The notes under the pieces are model-generated. The model was not told where the DNA came from and ran no database searches. It saw nothing but the letters and a program-made list of their open reading frames with translations. From Erinaceus europaeus (taxonomy: Eukaryota > Chordata > Mammalia > Eulipotyphla > Erinaceidae), in the NCBI RefSeq assembly GCF_950295315.1, contig NC_080172.1, positions 112,416,512-112,480,511 on the forward strand: DNA of 64,000 nt. The letters are read 5' to 3'. Within the stretch, counting starts at the first letter, position 1; every line of letters begins with the position of its first letter. The position numbers were made by a program, and so were the translations under genes. Shown piece after piece: positions 10,760 through 21,934 of this stretch.

Positions 10760-12058
10760 TTCTTATTCCATGCATATGCAGAGTACCTAGGTCACTGTAC
10801 TTAGCAAGCTCTCAGTCCTTATTTGTAGAAGCAAAAATGCACAGGAACAATGAAAGAAGGAGACAAAGAATATATTGTGAGAAACAATGAGAGGTGATTC
10901 CCAGAAATACCCCCCAGGAGCTTCGTAGAGTCTCTCCTGCAAATCTCAGTCCCCAGCAAGGTCCGATGCTGCTAACACAACATGTCAGCTTGCATTAACC
11001 AGCTGCACCCATACAACCATTTCATCCTGTCTCTGAACCAAATTGCCACATTTCACTTCCTGCAAAATTCTTCCCTGTCACAACTGATGCTCCAAAAAAA
11101 TGTCATACACACCCTAAGGCCACTGATGGAGGTTTTTCAGAGGTTAAGTCCTCCTCTGTTTTCTCTTCTTTAACATTTTGTTGGTCCAATGCAACCTGCT
11201 TATTAGAACACTGGCCTCTGGGAAAGTTCACCACATGTTCAGATGACAAATCTGGAAAAGAGCCAGGTCAGAGGATGGCATCACTAGACCGAAGGGAACT
11301 TGGATAGGACTTGTGGGGGCACAGGAAGGGGACACAACTTGTCTTCTCAGGAAATAATGACTGTGAAGAAGTGATCAGTACTGTGCAGGCAAAATGACTA
11401 TCCTTCCTCTGCAGGTTGCTACATATCAGGATAAGGATTAAGGTTTGAATTATGCCAATGAAAGTTTTCCCAATTGCTCGCCAAAGTATAAACAAGCACC
11501 GTCTGTCCAGTTCTAAGCCGTCTCCTAGGTGCCACTTTAGCCAAACATGGGTCTCTCTTCTGTGCAACATCCCAAGATTTCTGAAGGCAGTAACAGAAGT
11601 CCTGCCCCCTACAGTGGGACCTGGAATCACATCTCCATTACCTGAGAGACTACTTTCTAGGGGGTCAGAGACACTGCATGGTCTCCCAGTCCAGGCCCAA
11701 GAAATGGTCATCACAAAATCATCTCTGTAGTGGAGAGCTGCAGGTCTCTCATTCTCCCTCATTGGTTTTCAGGCAGTGGCTACAAAGCCTGACTCAGTCC
11801 CCTTCTCCCCAAACACACAGCTCAAGCCAGGAGATAGGCAGGCCTCCGTCCAGGAATCCTTCCTGGGTTTCTGTGCTCTGCCCAATCTAAACTCAGAGAT
11901 GGGAATCCTACCAGGAGCCCAGGATGCCAGGCACAGAACAAGTGGGACTCTGGGCATGGATGGTGGTCACTTCTTTTCCCTCTGCAGCCTTGCCCTTTCT
12001 CCTCAGAGGGGAACCACAGGCTTAGTTTCCAGAAGATGAGGAACAGAGAGGAGGCGGC
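10760..12058. other. Downstream flank and probable 3' UTR region of LRRC38 (minus strand)
   Basis: No repeats are recognised. The 3' UTR of LRRC38 should start at 12058 and run leftward, but I cannot identify its end. Open frames here (e.g. 11268-11762, minus) show no domain. Confidence 0.5.
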
Positions 12059-12312
12059 TCAGTCGTCTTCATCCTCATCTTCCTCCTCAGTGTCCTTGTT
12101 AGGAGTGCACCTCTGGAAACACTGCACCACAGTAGCCAGAAAGAAGCTGGAGATTATTGCTGCGATGGACACGGCAATGCCCGAAAAGATGATGATGAAG
12201 AGGTCCGTGAGGGACAGGCTGAACTTGCATTCGCTGAAGCTGGCCTCTGACAGCTCATGCAGGAATATCCTTCTATTCTCCATGGGCAGAGAGCACTGGA
12301 TTTCCTGCAGAC
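12059..12312 (-). CDS. LRRC38: LRRC38 coding exon 2 (end of LRRCT, transmembrane helix, acidic tail, stop)
   Basis: Begins after a polypyrimidine acceptor on the minus strand (TTTTTCCCAG|GTCTGC) and completes Gly212 in phase with exon 1. It supplies the remaining LRRCT cysteines (Cys218 and Cys240), a single hydrophobic helix at about 247-271 ([10 protein letters not shown] to SSFFLATVV), a short basic/cysteine juxtamembrane stretch (QCFQRC) and an acidic C-terminus (run of Glu/Asp) ending at TGA (12061-12059). The total of 295 aa is close to the human protein, which I recall as about 294 aa. The topology is type I: LRR domain outside, short tail inside. In this family the helix and the juxtamembrane charged cluster carry the channel-modulating activity. 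No frameshift or stop is seen. The 3' UTR must lie below 12059, but I cannot place its poly(A) site. Confidence 0.95.
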
Positions 12313-12589
12313 CTGGGAAAAAGGTAGAGAGAATGAGAGTCAGAGAGATAGAGGTTGGAGCTGCAGTACAGAACGGTCTCAAAGTTGACAAGGTGATGGT
12401 GATGCTGATACAGTAAGAAACCAGAGCAGCCTCCTCTATCCCCCCACCCCCACCACACATGAAAAGGCAAAAACTTGACTAGAATCCAGACTCTTTAAAA
12501 GCATCAGAGTGAGCACCATTAGAAGAATTAGAACATGTTGGTCTTCTGGGACTTGCTTTTAAGGTGACTCTTTAGTTTTGCTTTATTTT

Positions 12590-12813
12590 ATTTTATTTTT
12601 TAATTTATTATCTTTATTTATTTATTGGATAGAGACAGCCAGAAATTGAGAGAAAGGGGAAGACAGAGAGGGAGGGAGACAGACAGACACCTGCAGCACT
12701 GTTTCACCACTTGTGAAGCTTTCCCCCACTGCAGTTAGAAACCGCGGGGCTTGAACATGGGTCCTTGCACATTGTAACATGTGTGCCCAACCAGGTGTGC
12801 CACCACCCAGCCC
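12590..12813 (-). mobile_element. SINE S2
   Basis: TTATTGGATAGAGACAGCCA, ACACCTGCAGCACTGTTTCA, GCTTGAACATGGGTCCTTGC, ACCAGGTGTGCCACCACCCA. Intronic. Confidence 0.85.
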
Positions 12814-12814
12814 C

Positions 12815-12950
12815 CTTTATTTTATTTTTTAACCACAGCACTACCAAGTACTGTCTTATGTTGGGTGGTTCTGGGGATTGAACCTGGAGCCTTTGGTATC
12901 TTAAGCATGAAGGGCTTTTTGCATTATCATTTTGCTATTTCCCCAGCCCA
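12815..12950 (-). mobile_element. SINE S3
   Basis: ACCACAGCACTACCAAGTAC, GGGGATTGAACCTGGAGCCT, TTTTGCTATTTCCCCAGCCC. Confidence 0.75.
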
Positions 12951-12967
12951 AAATTATGTGTGTTTGT

Positions 12968-13088
12968 GTGTGTATTTTATTATTACCTCTATTTAATGGA
13001 CAGAGACAGCCAGAAACTGAGAGAGCAGGAGGAGAGAGAAAAAGAAAGAGAGACACCCGCAGACCTGCTTCACCACTGGCAAGGAAGA
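12968..13088 (-). mobile_element. SINE S2, partial
   Basis: TTATTACCTCTATTTAATGG, ACAGAGACAGCCAGAAACTG, ACCCGCAGACCTGCTTCACC. The head is missing. Confidence 0.65.
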
Positions 13089-13224
13089 CTTGTCTGATGC
13101 CTGAGGAACTGAGCCCCAAGAGAGATTCTCTAGACTCACTGTATTCACTTAATATGCAATCACTGAGCCTGCCACCACAAGCTGGAGATAAGCAGGTCAA
13201 TCAGGTCCCTACCCCCAGAATGCA

Positions 13225-13522
13225 CAAAATTTTTTTTGTAAATTTTTTAATTTTTATTTACTCCCTCTTGTTGCCCTTGTTTTATTGTTGTAGTAGTTGT
13301 TGTTATTGATGTCGTCATTGTTGGACAGAGAGAAATGGAGAGAGGAGGGGAAGACAGAAAGGGGGAGAGAAAGAGAGACACCTGCAGACCTGCTTCACTG
13401 CCTATCAAGTGACTCCCCTGCAGGTGGGGAGCGGGGAGGGGGGCCTCGAACCCGGATCCTTATGCCGTCCTTGCGCTTCGCGCCCCCTGCACCTTAACCT
13501 GCTGCGCTGCCACCTGACTCCC
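13225..13522 (-). mobile_element. SINE S1 with target duplication
   Basis: Complete S1 complement ending GCTGCGCTGCCACCTGACTC. AGAATGCACAAA occurs on both sides (about 13217 and 13523). Confidence 0.9.
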
Positions 13523-13611
13523 AAGAATGCACAAATTCTAATGGGAGAAGACTGACATGCATTTGTATTCGCGTATTCAACAAATTTTCAAGGTATTGTT
13601 TAAATTTTGGA

Positions 13612-13696
13612 TTGGGGGTAGATCGCATAATGTTTATACAAAGAGACTTTCATGCTTGAGGCTCCAAAGTCCCAGGTTCAATCCCTCACACCACTA
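13612..13696 (+). mobile_element. SINE S3
   Basis: GGGTAGATCGCATAATGTTT, CTTTCATGCTTGAGGCTCCA, CCCAGGTTCAATCCCTC. Confidence 0.75.
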
Positions 13697-13971
13697 AAAA
13701 GAAGAAGGAGGAGGAGAAGCAAGGGGAGGAAAAGGGGGAGAAGGAGGAAGAGGGGAAAGAGGGGAAGAAGGAGGAAAGGGAGGAAGAGGGAGAGGAGGAG
13801 GAAAGGGAGAAGAAGGAGGGGGAGAAGGAGGAGGAGGAGAAGGAGGGGGAGAAGGAGGAGGAGGAGAAGGAGGAGGAGAAAGAGAAGAAGAAAAACAAAA
13901 GAAGAAGAAGGAAAGAAGGAAGGAAGGAAGAAAGGAAGGAAGGAAGGAAGGGAGGAAGGGAGGAAGGAAGG
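13696..13971. repeat. Polypurine (GGA/GAAG)n tract
   Basis: About 275 bp of nearly pure A/G on the plus strand, grading from AGGAGG to GGAAGGAA units. It grew from the tail of the S3 copy. Confidence 0.93.
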
Positions 13972-14019
13972 TTAAATTTGTCTTTACAAGATTGTAAGAT
14001 TACAGGGTTCCATACCACA

Positions 14020-14148
14020 TCCACCACCAAAGTTCTGTGCTTAGCTCTGGTTTATAGTGGTGCCAGGGATTGAACCTGGCATCTCCGAGCCTGAGCCTCA
14101 GGCATGAGAGTCTCTTTAACATAAGAATTATGCTATCTCCCCCGCCCT
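14020..14148 (-). mobile_element. SINE S3
   Basis: CAAAGTTCTGTGCTTAGCTC, GGGATTGAACCTGGCATCTC, AAGAATTATGCTATCTCCCC. Confidence 0.8.
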
Positions 14149-14330
14149 CTGACAAAGTTGTAGAGACTGTTTACTTCTGGATTTTGTGTTTCTGTTTTTT
14201 GTTTTTCTTTGCAAACTCATGTTTCAGTTCTCTAAGTTCCACAGAAGAGTGAAACCATCTAATAATTGCCTTTCACCTGTTTATGTCACCAAGCATAATC
14301 ACCTCTGATCCCATAAGGACACAAAACCAG

Positions 14331-14560
14331 CTTTTTTTTCCCCCTTTATTGGAGGGGATTAATAGTTCATAGTCAACAGTAAAAATACAGTAGTTGGTAC
14401 ATATGTAACATTTCTCAGTTTTCCGCATAACTATTCAACCCCCCACTGGGTCCTCCTCCACCATCATGTTCCAGGACCTGAACCCCCCACCCCAGAGTCT
14501 TCTCCTTTGGTGCAATATGCCAACTCCAGTCCAAGTTCTGCTTTGTGTTTCCCCGTCTTT
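14331..14560 (-). mobile_element. L1 3' terminal segment (second of a tandem pair)
   Basis: Minus-strand L1 tail only: CCTTTATTGGAGGGGATTAA, TTCCGCATAACTATTCAACC, CATCATGTTCCAGGACCTGA. Follows a longer L1 copy across an A-rich junction. Confidence 0.8.
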
Positions 14561-14561
14561 C

Positions 14562-15510
14562 TTTCTTTTTTTTTTTTTAATTTCTTTATGGGGGGATTCA
14601 TGGTTTATAGTTGACAGTAAAATCCAATAGTTTGTGCATGCATAACATTTCTCAGTTTTCCACGTAACAATACAACACCCATCAGGTCCTCCTCTGCCAT
14701 CATGTCCTAGGACCTGAACCCACCCCCCACCACCACAGAGTCCTTTACTTTGGTGCAATACACCAACTCCTGTCCAATTTCTGCTCAGTGTTTTCCCTTC
14801 TGATCTTGTTTTTCAATTTTTGCCTATGAGTGAGATCATCCCATATTCATCCTTCTGTTTCTGACTGATCTCATTTAACATGATTCCTTCAAGTTCCATC
14901 CAAGATGGGGTAAAGAAGGTAAAAAAATCACTATTTTTAATAGCTGAGTAGTATTCCATTCTGTATAGAGACCACAACTTACTCAGCCACTCATCTGTTG
15001 CTGGACACTTGAATTGCTTCCAGATTTTGGTTATTACAAATTATGCTGCTATGAACACAGGTATATACAAATCTTTTTGGATGGGTGTGTTGGGTTCCTT
15101 AGGGTCTATCCCCAGGAGAAGAATTGCAGGGTCCTAGAGTAGGTCCATTTCTAGCCTTCTGAGAGTTCTCCAGACTGCTCTTCACAGAGGTTGGACCAAT
15201 GGACATTCCCACCAGCAGTGCAGGTTTGTCCCCACAACTTCTCCAGCATTTATTGTTGCTATCTTTTCTGATGTATGGTATTCTCATAGGAGTGATGTGG
15301 TATCTCATTGTTGTCTTTATTTGAATTATTCTGACAATCAAAGACTTGGAGCATTTTTTTCATATGTTTGTTGGTCTTTTGGATTTCTTCTTTGGTGAAT
15401 ATTTTGTTCATATATTCTCTCCTCATTTTTGGACGGGGTCATTTTCATTGTGGTTGCTGCTGAGTTTGGTGATAATGTCAGGAATTTTCTTCTATGTGAT
15501 GTTTGATAAA
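14562..15510 (-). mobile_element. L1 3' end, about 0.95 kb
   Basis: Minus-strand L1: A-tail, TTCATGGTTTATAGTTGACA, AGTAGTATTCCATTCTGTAT, AATTATGCTGCTATGAACAC, TCAAAGACTTGGAGCATTTT. 5'-truncated, with an uncertain left-hand end beyond 15500. An S1 SINE is inserted at its far end. Confidence 0.85.
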
Positions 15511-15524
15511 TTGTGGGCAGAACT

Positions 15525-15820
15525 TATTTATTTTTTTAAAATATTTATTTATTTTCCTTTTTTGTTGCCCTTGGTTTTTTGTTGTTGTTGTTGTAGTTAT
15601 TATTGTTGTCATTGTTGCTGGATAGGACAGAGAGAAATGGAGAGACGAGGGGAAGAAAGAGAGGGGGAGAGAAAAATAGACATCTGCAGGCCTGCTTGAC
15701 CGCCTGTAAAGTGACTCCCCTGCAGGTGGGGATCTGGGGGCTCGAACCGGCATCCTTATGCTGGTCCTTGCGCTTTGCGCCACCTGCGCCTTAACCAGCT
15801 GCGCTACCGCCCAACTCCCC
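15525..15820 (-). mobile_element. SINE S1 with target duplication
   Basis: Complete complement ending TGCGCTACCGCCCAACTCCC. CAGAACTTA is present on both sides (about 15517 and 15820). Confidence 0.9.
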
Positions 15821-16089
15821 AGAACTTAGTTTTATACATAGCTCATATTGTGTGTCTGTCAGGATATGCATCTTATGCTTATGATAGGTTTTAGAACTTT
15901 ACATGCTTACACATCTTGTTTGATTATTTGTTTTTGTCATCACTGGAGCTTTGTGGACACTAGATTCATACCTAAGAAGTCTCAAGTTTGACCCATGCTA
16001 TTGGGTGAGCTGGAGTAGTGTACTGTTTCTCTCTCTCTCCCTTTCTTTCTCTCTCATAAGTAAATAAATCTTAAAAGAGATAAAAGAAA

Positions 16090-16212
16090 AAAGAGAGTCA
16101 GAGCGAGAAAGAAAAAGACATCACAGCACTGTGGTGTGGAGACTGGGTTTGAAGCTGGGTCACGCACATGGTGAAGCTGGCACCTTCCCAGATGAGCTAT
16201 CTCAGCCCCCTT
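16090..16212 (-). mobile_element. Old SINE S5
   Basis: ACATCACAGCACTGTGGTGT, CTGGGTTTGAAGCTGGGTCA, GATGAGCTATCTCAGCCCC. Confidence 0.55.
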
Positions 16213-16564
16213 CAAATCTGTATTTTTTTCTTCATGTCCAGTGAAGAGTTGAAGGCATCTTCTATGGCTCCCCTAACAAAATACCACAGACCAGGTAGCT
16301 TAAATAACAGAAATGGGAGGTGGCACAGTGGAACTCTGCAACGGGGGTGGGGGGGGGTTGCAGGGGAGCTTTGCAAGTGTCTCCTCCCTTTCTGATTTCT
16401 TTTTCTTTATCCTACCAAATAAGACAAAATAAAAAAATCAAAAACTTATTAGGAATTAAAAAAATAATAATCAAGCTGCTTTAGGTTAAAAGTTTTTACT
16501 ATTTATTACTGTATCCCAAGGTCTAGTACATAGCAGAACTCAAAAAAATGTGGAAAATAAAAAC

Positions 16565-16705
16565 TGAGGTCTGGGGAAACAGTCTAATAGTTATGCTAAA
16601 GATTCTCATGCCTGAGGTTCTGAGGTCCCAGGTTCAAACCCCAGGGCCACTATAAACCAGAACTGAGCAGTGTTCTGGTTTCTCATTAAAAATAAATAAA
16701 TAAAA
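16565..16705 (+). mobile_element. SINE S3
   Basis: AACAGTCTAATAGTTATGCT, CTCATGCCTGAGGTTCTGAG, CCCAGGTTCAAACCCC, GAGCAGTGTTCTGGTT. Confidence 0.8.
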
Positions 16706-16734
16706 TAGAAAATGATAAATGACAAAAATGATCC

Positions 16735-16883
16735 AGAAATACCACTTCAAAGTACATATCCAAAGGGCATAAAATACTAACTCAAATAGACACCCCTATG
16801 TTCATAGCTGCATTATTCACAGTAGCCAAAGAATAGACACTGTTTAAATGCCTATCAACAGATGATTGACTAAAGAAGTTATG

Positions 16884-16888
<5 letters not shown>
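16735..16888 (+). mobile_element. Old L1 3' fragment
   Basis: CCCCTATGTTCATAGCTGCA, TTATTCACAGTAGCCAAAGA, AATGCCTATCAACAGATGAT: diverged L1M-type 3' region ending in a TG repeat. Confidence 0.75.
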
Positions 16889-16930
<42 letters not shown>

Positions 16931-16958
16931 GTGTGTGTGTGTGTGTGTGTGTGTGTAT
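16887..16958. repeat. (TG)n microsatellite
   Basis: About 35 TG units with one interruption at 16930, between two L1 fragments. Confidence 0.95.
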
Positions 16959-16969
16959 GCAATTTAAAA

Positions 16970-17637
16970 AGCTGGTATTCTGCTACTGGGTCAGTAAATT
17001 TGTCCAAGCCCTGTGGAAAGCAGTCTGGAGAACTCTTAGCAGGCTAGAAGTGGACCTGCCCTGTGACCCTGAAATTCCTCTCCTGGGGACATATTCTGAG
17101 GAACCCAATACACCCATCCAAGAAGATCTGTGTATACCTATGTTTATAGCAGCACAATTTTTAATAGCCAAAACCTGGAAGCAACCCAGGTATCGAACAA
17201 TGAATGGCTGAGCAAGTTGTGGTCTATATACACAATGGAATACTACTCAGCTACTAAAAATGATGAATTCACTTTCTTCACCTTATCTTAGATGGAGCTT
17301 GAAGGAATCATGTTAAGTGAGATTATCCAGAAAGAGAAGGAAGAATATAGGATGACCCCACTCATAGACAGAAACTGAAAAATAAGAGCAGAAGGGAAAG
17401 ACACAAAGCAGAACTTGGACTGAAGTTGGTGTGTTGCATCAAGGTAAAGGACTCTAGTGTGTGTGGGGGGGAGGCGGGGGGGTGCAGAGGTAGTGTTCAG
17501 GTCCTGGAACATGATGGCAGAGAAGGATCTATGTGAGGGGTTAGACTGTTATGGGGAAAACTGAGAAATGCTACACATGACCCCTTTTACCATCAACAGT
17601 AAACCACTAATCCCCCCAGTAAAGGAAAAAAAAAAAA
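16970..17637 (+). mobile_element. L1 3' end
   Basis: CTCTCCTGGGGACATATTCT, TTTATAGCAGCACAATTTTT, TACACAATGGAATACTACTC, TAATCCCCCCAGTAAAGG and an A-tail. 5'-truncated. Confidence 0.88.
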
Positions 17638-17727
17638 AGCAGAACTGGGTAAGGAGAGTCAGAAAGAAAGTCTTGAAATTTCCATTTATTTTTATCTTTA
17701 ATAAAAGGTCCCCTTTTATTGATTAAA

Positions 17728-17834
17728 AAGGAAAAGAAAAGAAAAGAAAAGAAAGGAAAAGAAAAGAAAAGAAAGAAAAGAAAAGAAAAGAAAAGAAAAG
17801 AAAAGAAAAGAAAAGAAAAGAAAAGAAAAGAAAA
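17728..17834. repeat. (AAAAG)n microsatellite
   Basis: About 20 pentamer units with a few shorter or changed units. Confidence 0.93.
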
Positions 17835-17867
17835 TGCCAATACTAGTGTGCATAAAGAATTCAGATC

Positions 17868-18076
17868 TTCTGGTTAAGCACACACATTATAGTGCACAAG
17901 GGCCCGGGTTCAAGCCCATGGTCCCCACCTGTATGGGGAAAGATTCTTCACCTGTAGGGTGAAGCAGGGCTGCAGGTGTCTCTCTGTCTCTCTCCCTCTC
18001 TATCTCCCCCTCCTCTCTCAATTTCTCTCTGTCTCTATCCAATAATAAATTAAATTAAATATTTTTTTAAAAAAGA
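17868..18076 (+). mobile_element. SINE S2
   Basis: GCACACACATTATAGTGCAC, GGTTCAAGCCCATGGTCCCC, GTGAAGCAGGGCTGCAGGTG, TCCAATAATAAATTAAATTA. Confidence 0.8.
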
Positions 18077-18204
18077 ATTCAGATCTTCTGTTTCTAATTT
18101 GAAAGAGAAGAATGAAAGCTTTCATTGATATATTTATTGTGTACAAACTCCATTCTAAGTGTTCCATGTATATTACCTTTCAATTGTTGGATACTATTCT
18201 TATA

Positions 18205-18482
18205 CTTTTTTTTTTTTTAATGGCCACCAGGATTATTACTGGGACACTGGGCTGGCACTCAGAATCCATTGTTTCTGGCAGCAATTTTCCCCCATTTTAT
18301 TTGATATGACAGAGGATAATTGAGAGGGGAGGAGATAGAGAGGGAGACAGACCCTCAGACCTACTTCACCACTCATGAGTTAATCCCCCACGCATCTGGG
18401 GAATGGGAACAGGGCACAAACCAGGATCCTTGAGCATGGTGAACACGTACACTCAGTTGAGTGGGCCACTGCCAGGCCTACT
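18205..18482 (-). mobile_element. SINE S1x, diverged
   Basis: Poly-T, ACCAGGATTATTACTGGGAC, CATTGTTTCTGGCAGCAATT, CAGACCTACTTCACCACTCA, GGCCACTGCCAGGCC. Confidence 0.65.
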
Positions 18483-20003
18483 CTGATATTCATTCTATGG
18501 ATGTAGAAAGTCAAAGCACAGAAAGAAAGTTTATACAATTCTTTAGTGACACTACTGCGGATACATGAAGATAACACTTTGGCATTATAAACTGACTGCA
18601 ACCTCTGCTTACCTCTGACTTCTTCTCAGTTCTTAGTGAAGTCCTCAATGGCTCTTCTTGTTGGTGTTTTTCTGGTTTTAAAAACAAAAACAAAACAAAC
18701 AAACAAAAAAAAAACACTGATCCTCAACTGTCTCCAACATGATCTGAAAATCAAGGCAACTATCTTCACACCCCACTCAGTAGTTGGTTTCTGTCTGGCA
18801 AACAACACACCTACTAATTGCAAAGGAGTTCTGCAGCTAAGCTTCGAAGTTTGATCAGAAACTTGTAGATGGCGGGAGAATGGTTCAACTTCTTCTTTGC
18901 TTGCTAACCTGGCATCATTAGTAAGGAGTCTGTACCCTACCCTCTGAGGCTCTCCAGCATCTTGGGAACTGTTGCCTAGCAACCAGACCTCCCTGAATCA
19001 ATAGCTACCTTAATAAACCCAAGAAATTAGCCCAGAGCAGAGGTCCAGCAGGTTTCTACAGTATACACCTGATCACTCTGTTTTGTTTTTGACTATTTCT
19101 TTTTATTTAAACAGACACGCATTTGTTTATTCTTGTGTCTCTTCGATGTGTCTGAACAGAGCAGGAGAGGTCTGAGGGCAGTTTTACTGGGCTTTGCTTG
19201 CAGAGACTTTTTTCAGTTTGACCTGCCTCTTCAACACTCTCACCTCAACACCAGCCAAAGATTAATTATTAACACAAGCGGGATGTACACCAATGATCAC
19301 AGGAAGCCAAGGTGGTTTCTTAATCCAAGATAATATTTGCAGTTTTCAAACTCGTACCAGTTCATTACTCATCTAGAATAACTTTCTATAAAAATCCTGC
19401 CTTTCAATGAGCTATATTAGCTGAGAAACAAACACAGCAAAATACCCAGACCCACAGTGTCTGCCATTTAAGTCCCACCTTTGCTGGCTATGATTCCCAC
19501 TACCTTCTCTGTGCCTTGAGATTAGACTTGGCATTTTTACAAAGCGATGCATTTAGAAAATGTCATCTCACTTTTTTTTTCCCCCTGTGATTACAGGAAA
19601 TTGGGTTGTTTGAAAACTGCCATCCACAAGACCACCAGGGCTGGGAGGCTCTGGAACCATGCTCGATGGAGCTCACTAGATAAGATACACTGGCATAATG
19701 GGTTTTTTGTCATTCACAAAAGGCAGAGAAATAAGAAGAGGCGGACAAAGAAAGTCAGCCAGGAAGACAGGCCTCAGCAGAGGTGGGAGGGACTGGGGGG
19801 TGGCAAGACATCATTGCTAGGGTACTTTAAAGACACAGTGGAGACAAACAGTCTGACAACACAACTCAGATGCTGGGCTGACCTGACTTTGGAGCCCCCA
19901 TTCTCCCCTGCAAACCTTGCTTTACACCAGAGTTTCTTGACCTTGACATTATTGTCATATAACAATAACAACTCACATAACAACTTACTGTTCTGATGTT
20001 TGG
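18483..20003. other. Repeat-poor intronic sequence
   Basis: I see no recognised repeat or exon in about 1.5 kb. Open frames at 18626-18982 (minus) and 19547-19996 (plus) have no domain or family match that I know. This is a place to look for intronic regulatory conservation. Confidence 0.45.
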
Positions 20004-20128
20004 GGTAAGGGTAGATAGCATAATGGTTATGCAAAGAGACTCTCATGCCTGAGGCTCCCAAGCCCCAGGTTCAGTCCCCTGCTCCACCATAAGCCAGAGC
20101 TGAACAGTTCTCTGGGATAAAGAAGGAG
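20004..20128 (+). mobile_element. SINE S3
   Basis: GGTAGATAGCATAATGGTTA, CTCATGCCTGAGGCTCCCAA, CAGGTTCAGTCCCCTGCTCC, GAACAGTTCTCTGG. Confidence 0.88.
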
Positions 20129-20433
20129 AAGAAAAAAAAATGTTTGGAGAACCCCTAACCTCTACCCAGGAGATGACAGTAGTACCAATCTCCCTCTCCC
20201 CATCCCCTGTGTGATGATCCAAAATGTTTCTAGACAGTGCCACCTGTTTCTGGGAGAAGAAGGAGACAAAATACCCAGGGTTGAGAAAGACTGAGTTAAA
20301 TTACCTTCTAAGGTAGACTCACTCCTCTTAGGTACTAGAGAGATAGCTATTTATTAAATTTCTTTAACTCATTCATGAAACAAAAAGGATGATGCATGAT
20401 GCTTTATGCTAGTTTCTAGGGTGGAAGAGAGAG

Positions 20434-20464
<31 letters not shown>

Positions 20465-20611
20465 CCTTCCAAATCAAGGCAGGCTGCCATATGGACCCAC
20501 TCCACTCCTCTCTACCTGCCCATGCCAGCCTTCCACTCCCCTCTGGACCTGTACCACCCACCTCCAATTCTTCTCTGCTTTCCCTGGACCGATGGTCTCT
20601 TCAAATAGCCT

Positions 20612-20792
20612 TATGTGGGGGGCCAGGCAGTGGCAGTCCTGGAAAAGTGTACATGCTGCCATGTGCAAGGATGCCGAGTTCAAGGCCCTGCTCTCCAACT
20701 GTAGTGAGGAAGTTTCATGAGAGGTGAAGCAGTACTGTAGGTGTCTGTCTCTCTCTGCTTCCTTTTCCATGTTTATCTCTATAAAAATAAAA
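20612..20792 (+). mobile_element. SINE S2, diverged
   Basis: GGGGGCCAGGCAGTGGCAGT, GTGCAAGGATGCCGAGTTCA, GTGAAGCAGTACTGTAGGTG, CTATAAAAATAAAA. Confidence 0.65.
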
Positions 20793-20974
20793 CATAAATG
20801 AAAATGGAAAATGGGCTTATTCATGTACATGCACAGATACCCTGACTGTTAGACTTAAGTTCCTTGAGGTCATGGTTATGTTTCTTTTTCTCTTTTGCTC
20901 TCTCTCTCTCTCTCACCCTCCATTTTCTTTTCTCTCTATCCCTTTCTTTTTCCTCCCTCCATTTCTCTCTTTAA

Positions 20975-21191
20975 TTTTTTAATTTTATTTCTTTATTTAT
21001 TATTAGGTAGAGACAGCGAAAAATTGAGAGGGGAGGAGAACATAGAGAGTGATAGAGACGGAGAGACACCTGCAGCCCTGCTTCTCCACTCATGAAGCTT
21101 TGCCCCTATAGGTGAGGACCAGGGGTTTGAACCCAGGTACTTGTGCACCATAGTGTGTGTGCTTAACTAGGTACGCCACTGCCTGGTCCCA
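20975..21191 (-). mobile_element. SINE S2
   Basis: GGTAGAGACAGCGAAAAATT, CACCTGCAGCCCTGCTTCTC, GTTTGAACCCAGGTACTTGT, GCCACTGCCTGGTCCC. Confidence 0.85.
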
Positions 21192-21340
21192 GCTCTTCAG
21201 ATCTCTGAGAAGAGTGAAGGAAAGCCAAGACTTAAGGGGCATGAGTGCACATGGCATCACTCTTAAGGCTTGAAATGTACTAGCTCATTTAACCCCATGC
21301 CAAGCTACTAAGGAGCTTACTAGAGTTGTTCCCCTTTTTC

Positions 21341-21385
21341 AGGTCATTAAATGGCAACCGCTAGAAGAAGAAGGTCATTAAATGG
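21341..21385 (+). mobile_element. Ultra-truncated (17 bp) insertion of the same non-LTR element 3' end
   Basis: A perfect 14-bp direct repeat AGGTCATTAAATGG (21341-21354 and 21372-21385) brackets 17 bp, CAACCGCTAGAAGAAGA. These 17 bp match the terminal bases of copies 1 and 2 (CAAACGCTAGAAGAAGA in copy 2) with one mismatch, including the TAG stop and AAG tail. The combination of target duplication and element terminus fits an aborted target-primed reverse transcription event. Confidence 0.75.
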
Positions 21386-21499
21386 AGGCACAGAGAACTC
21401 CAGTGATCTTTTCCAGTGTCAACCCATTCTCCTGAGCAGGGAGACCCACGGCTGCACAAGTCCTTCCTTGAGCCTCAGAACTAGTTTCTGGGCACAATG

Positions 21500-21832
21500 T
21501 GGGTTTGGTTTTGTTTTGTTTTGTTTTGTTTTGCCTCCAGGGTTATTGCTGGGGCTCAGAGCCTGCACTGCAAAACCACTGTTCCAGGCAGCCATTTTTT
21601 TCTTTCCCCCTCCCCCATTTTTTATTCAGTAGGACACAGAGAAATTGAAGCAGAGGAGAGAAAAAGAGGGAGAGAGAAAGATAGTCACCTGCAGACTTGT
21701 TTCACTGCAGACTTATTTCACTGCTTGTGAAGTGAACCCTCTGCAGGTGGGGAGCCAGGAACTTGAACCCGGATCCTTGCACTGGTCCTTGGCATAGTAT
21801 CATGTGAGCTTAACCTGGTGCACAGCCTGCCT
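21500..21832 (-). mobile_element. SINE S1x with (TTTTG)n end
   Basis: TTTTG repeat (21508-21532), CTCCAGGGTTATTGCTGGGG, a T-rich core, GTGGGGAGCCAGGAACTTGA, GCTTAACCTGGTGCACAGCC. It contains an internal duplicated CTGCAGACTT(A/G)TTTCACTGC. Confidence 0.8.
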
Positions 21833-21934
21833 TTATTAGTTTTTCCAATCTAGTTCACAAGTGTGTGTGTGGGGGGGTTATACTAATTATAGTGGGTAAA
21901 ATAGGGGAAAAAGGAAAAAATGGCCACCAAGGGC

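Noticed and set aside
19547..19996. Possible 149-aa gene in a repeat-poor intron stretch
   Set aside because: No domain, no splice context and no recognised family; likely chance.
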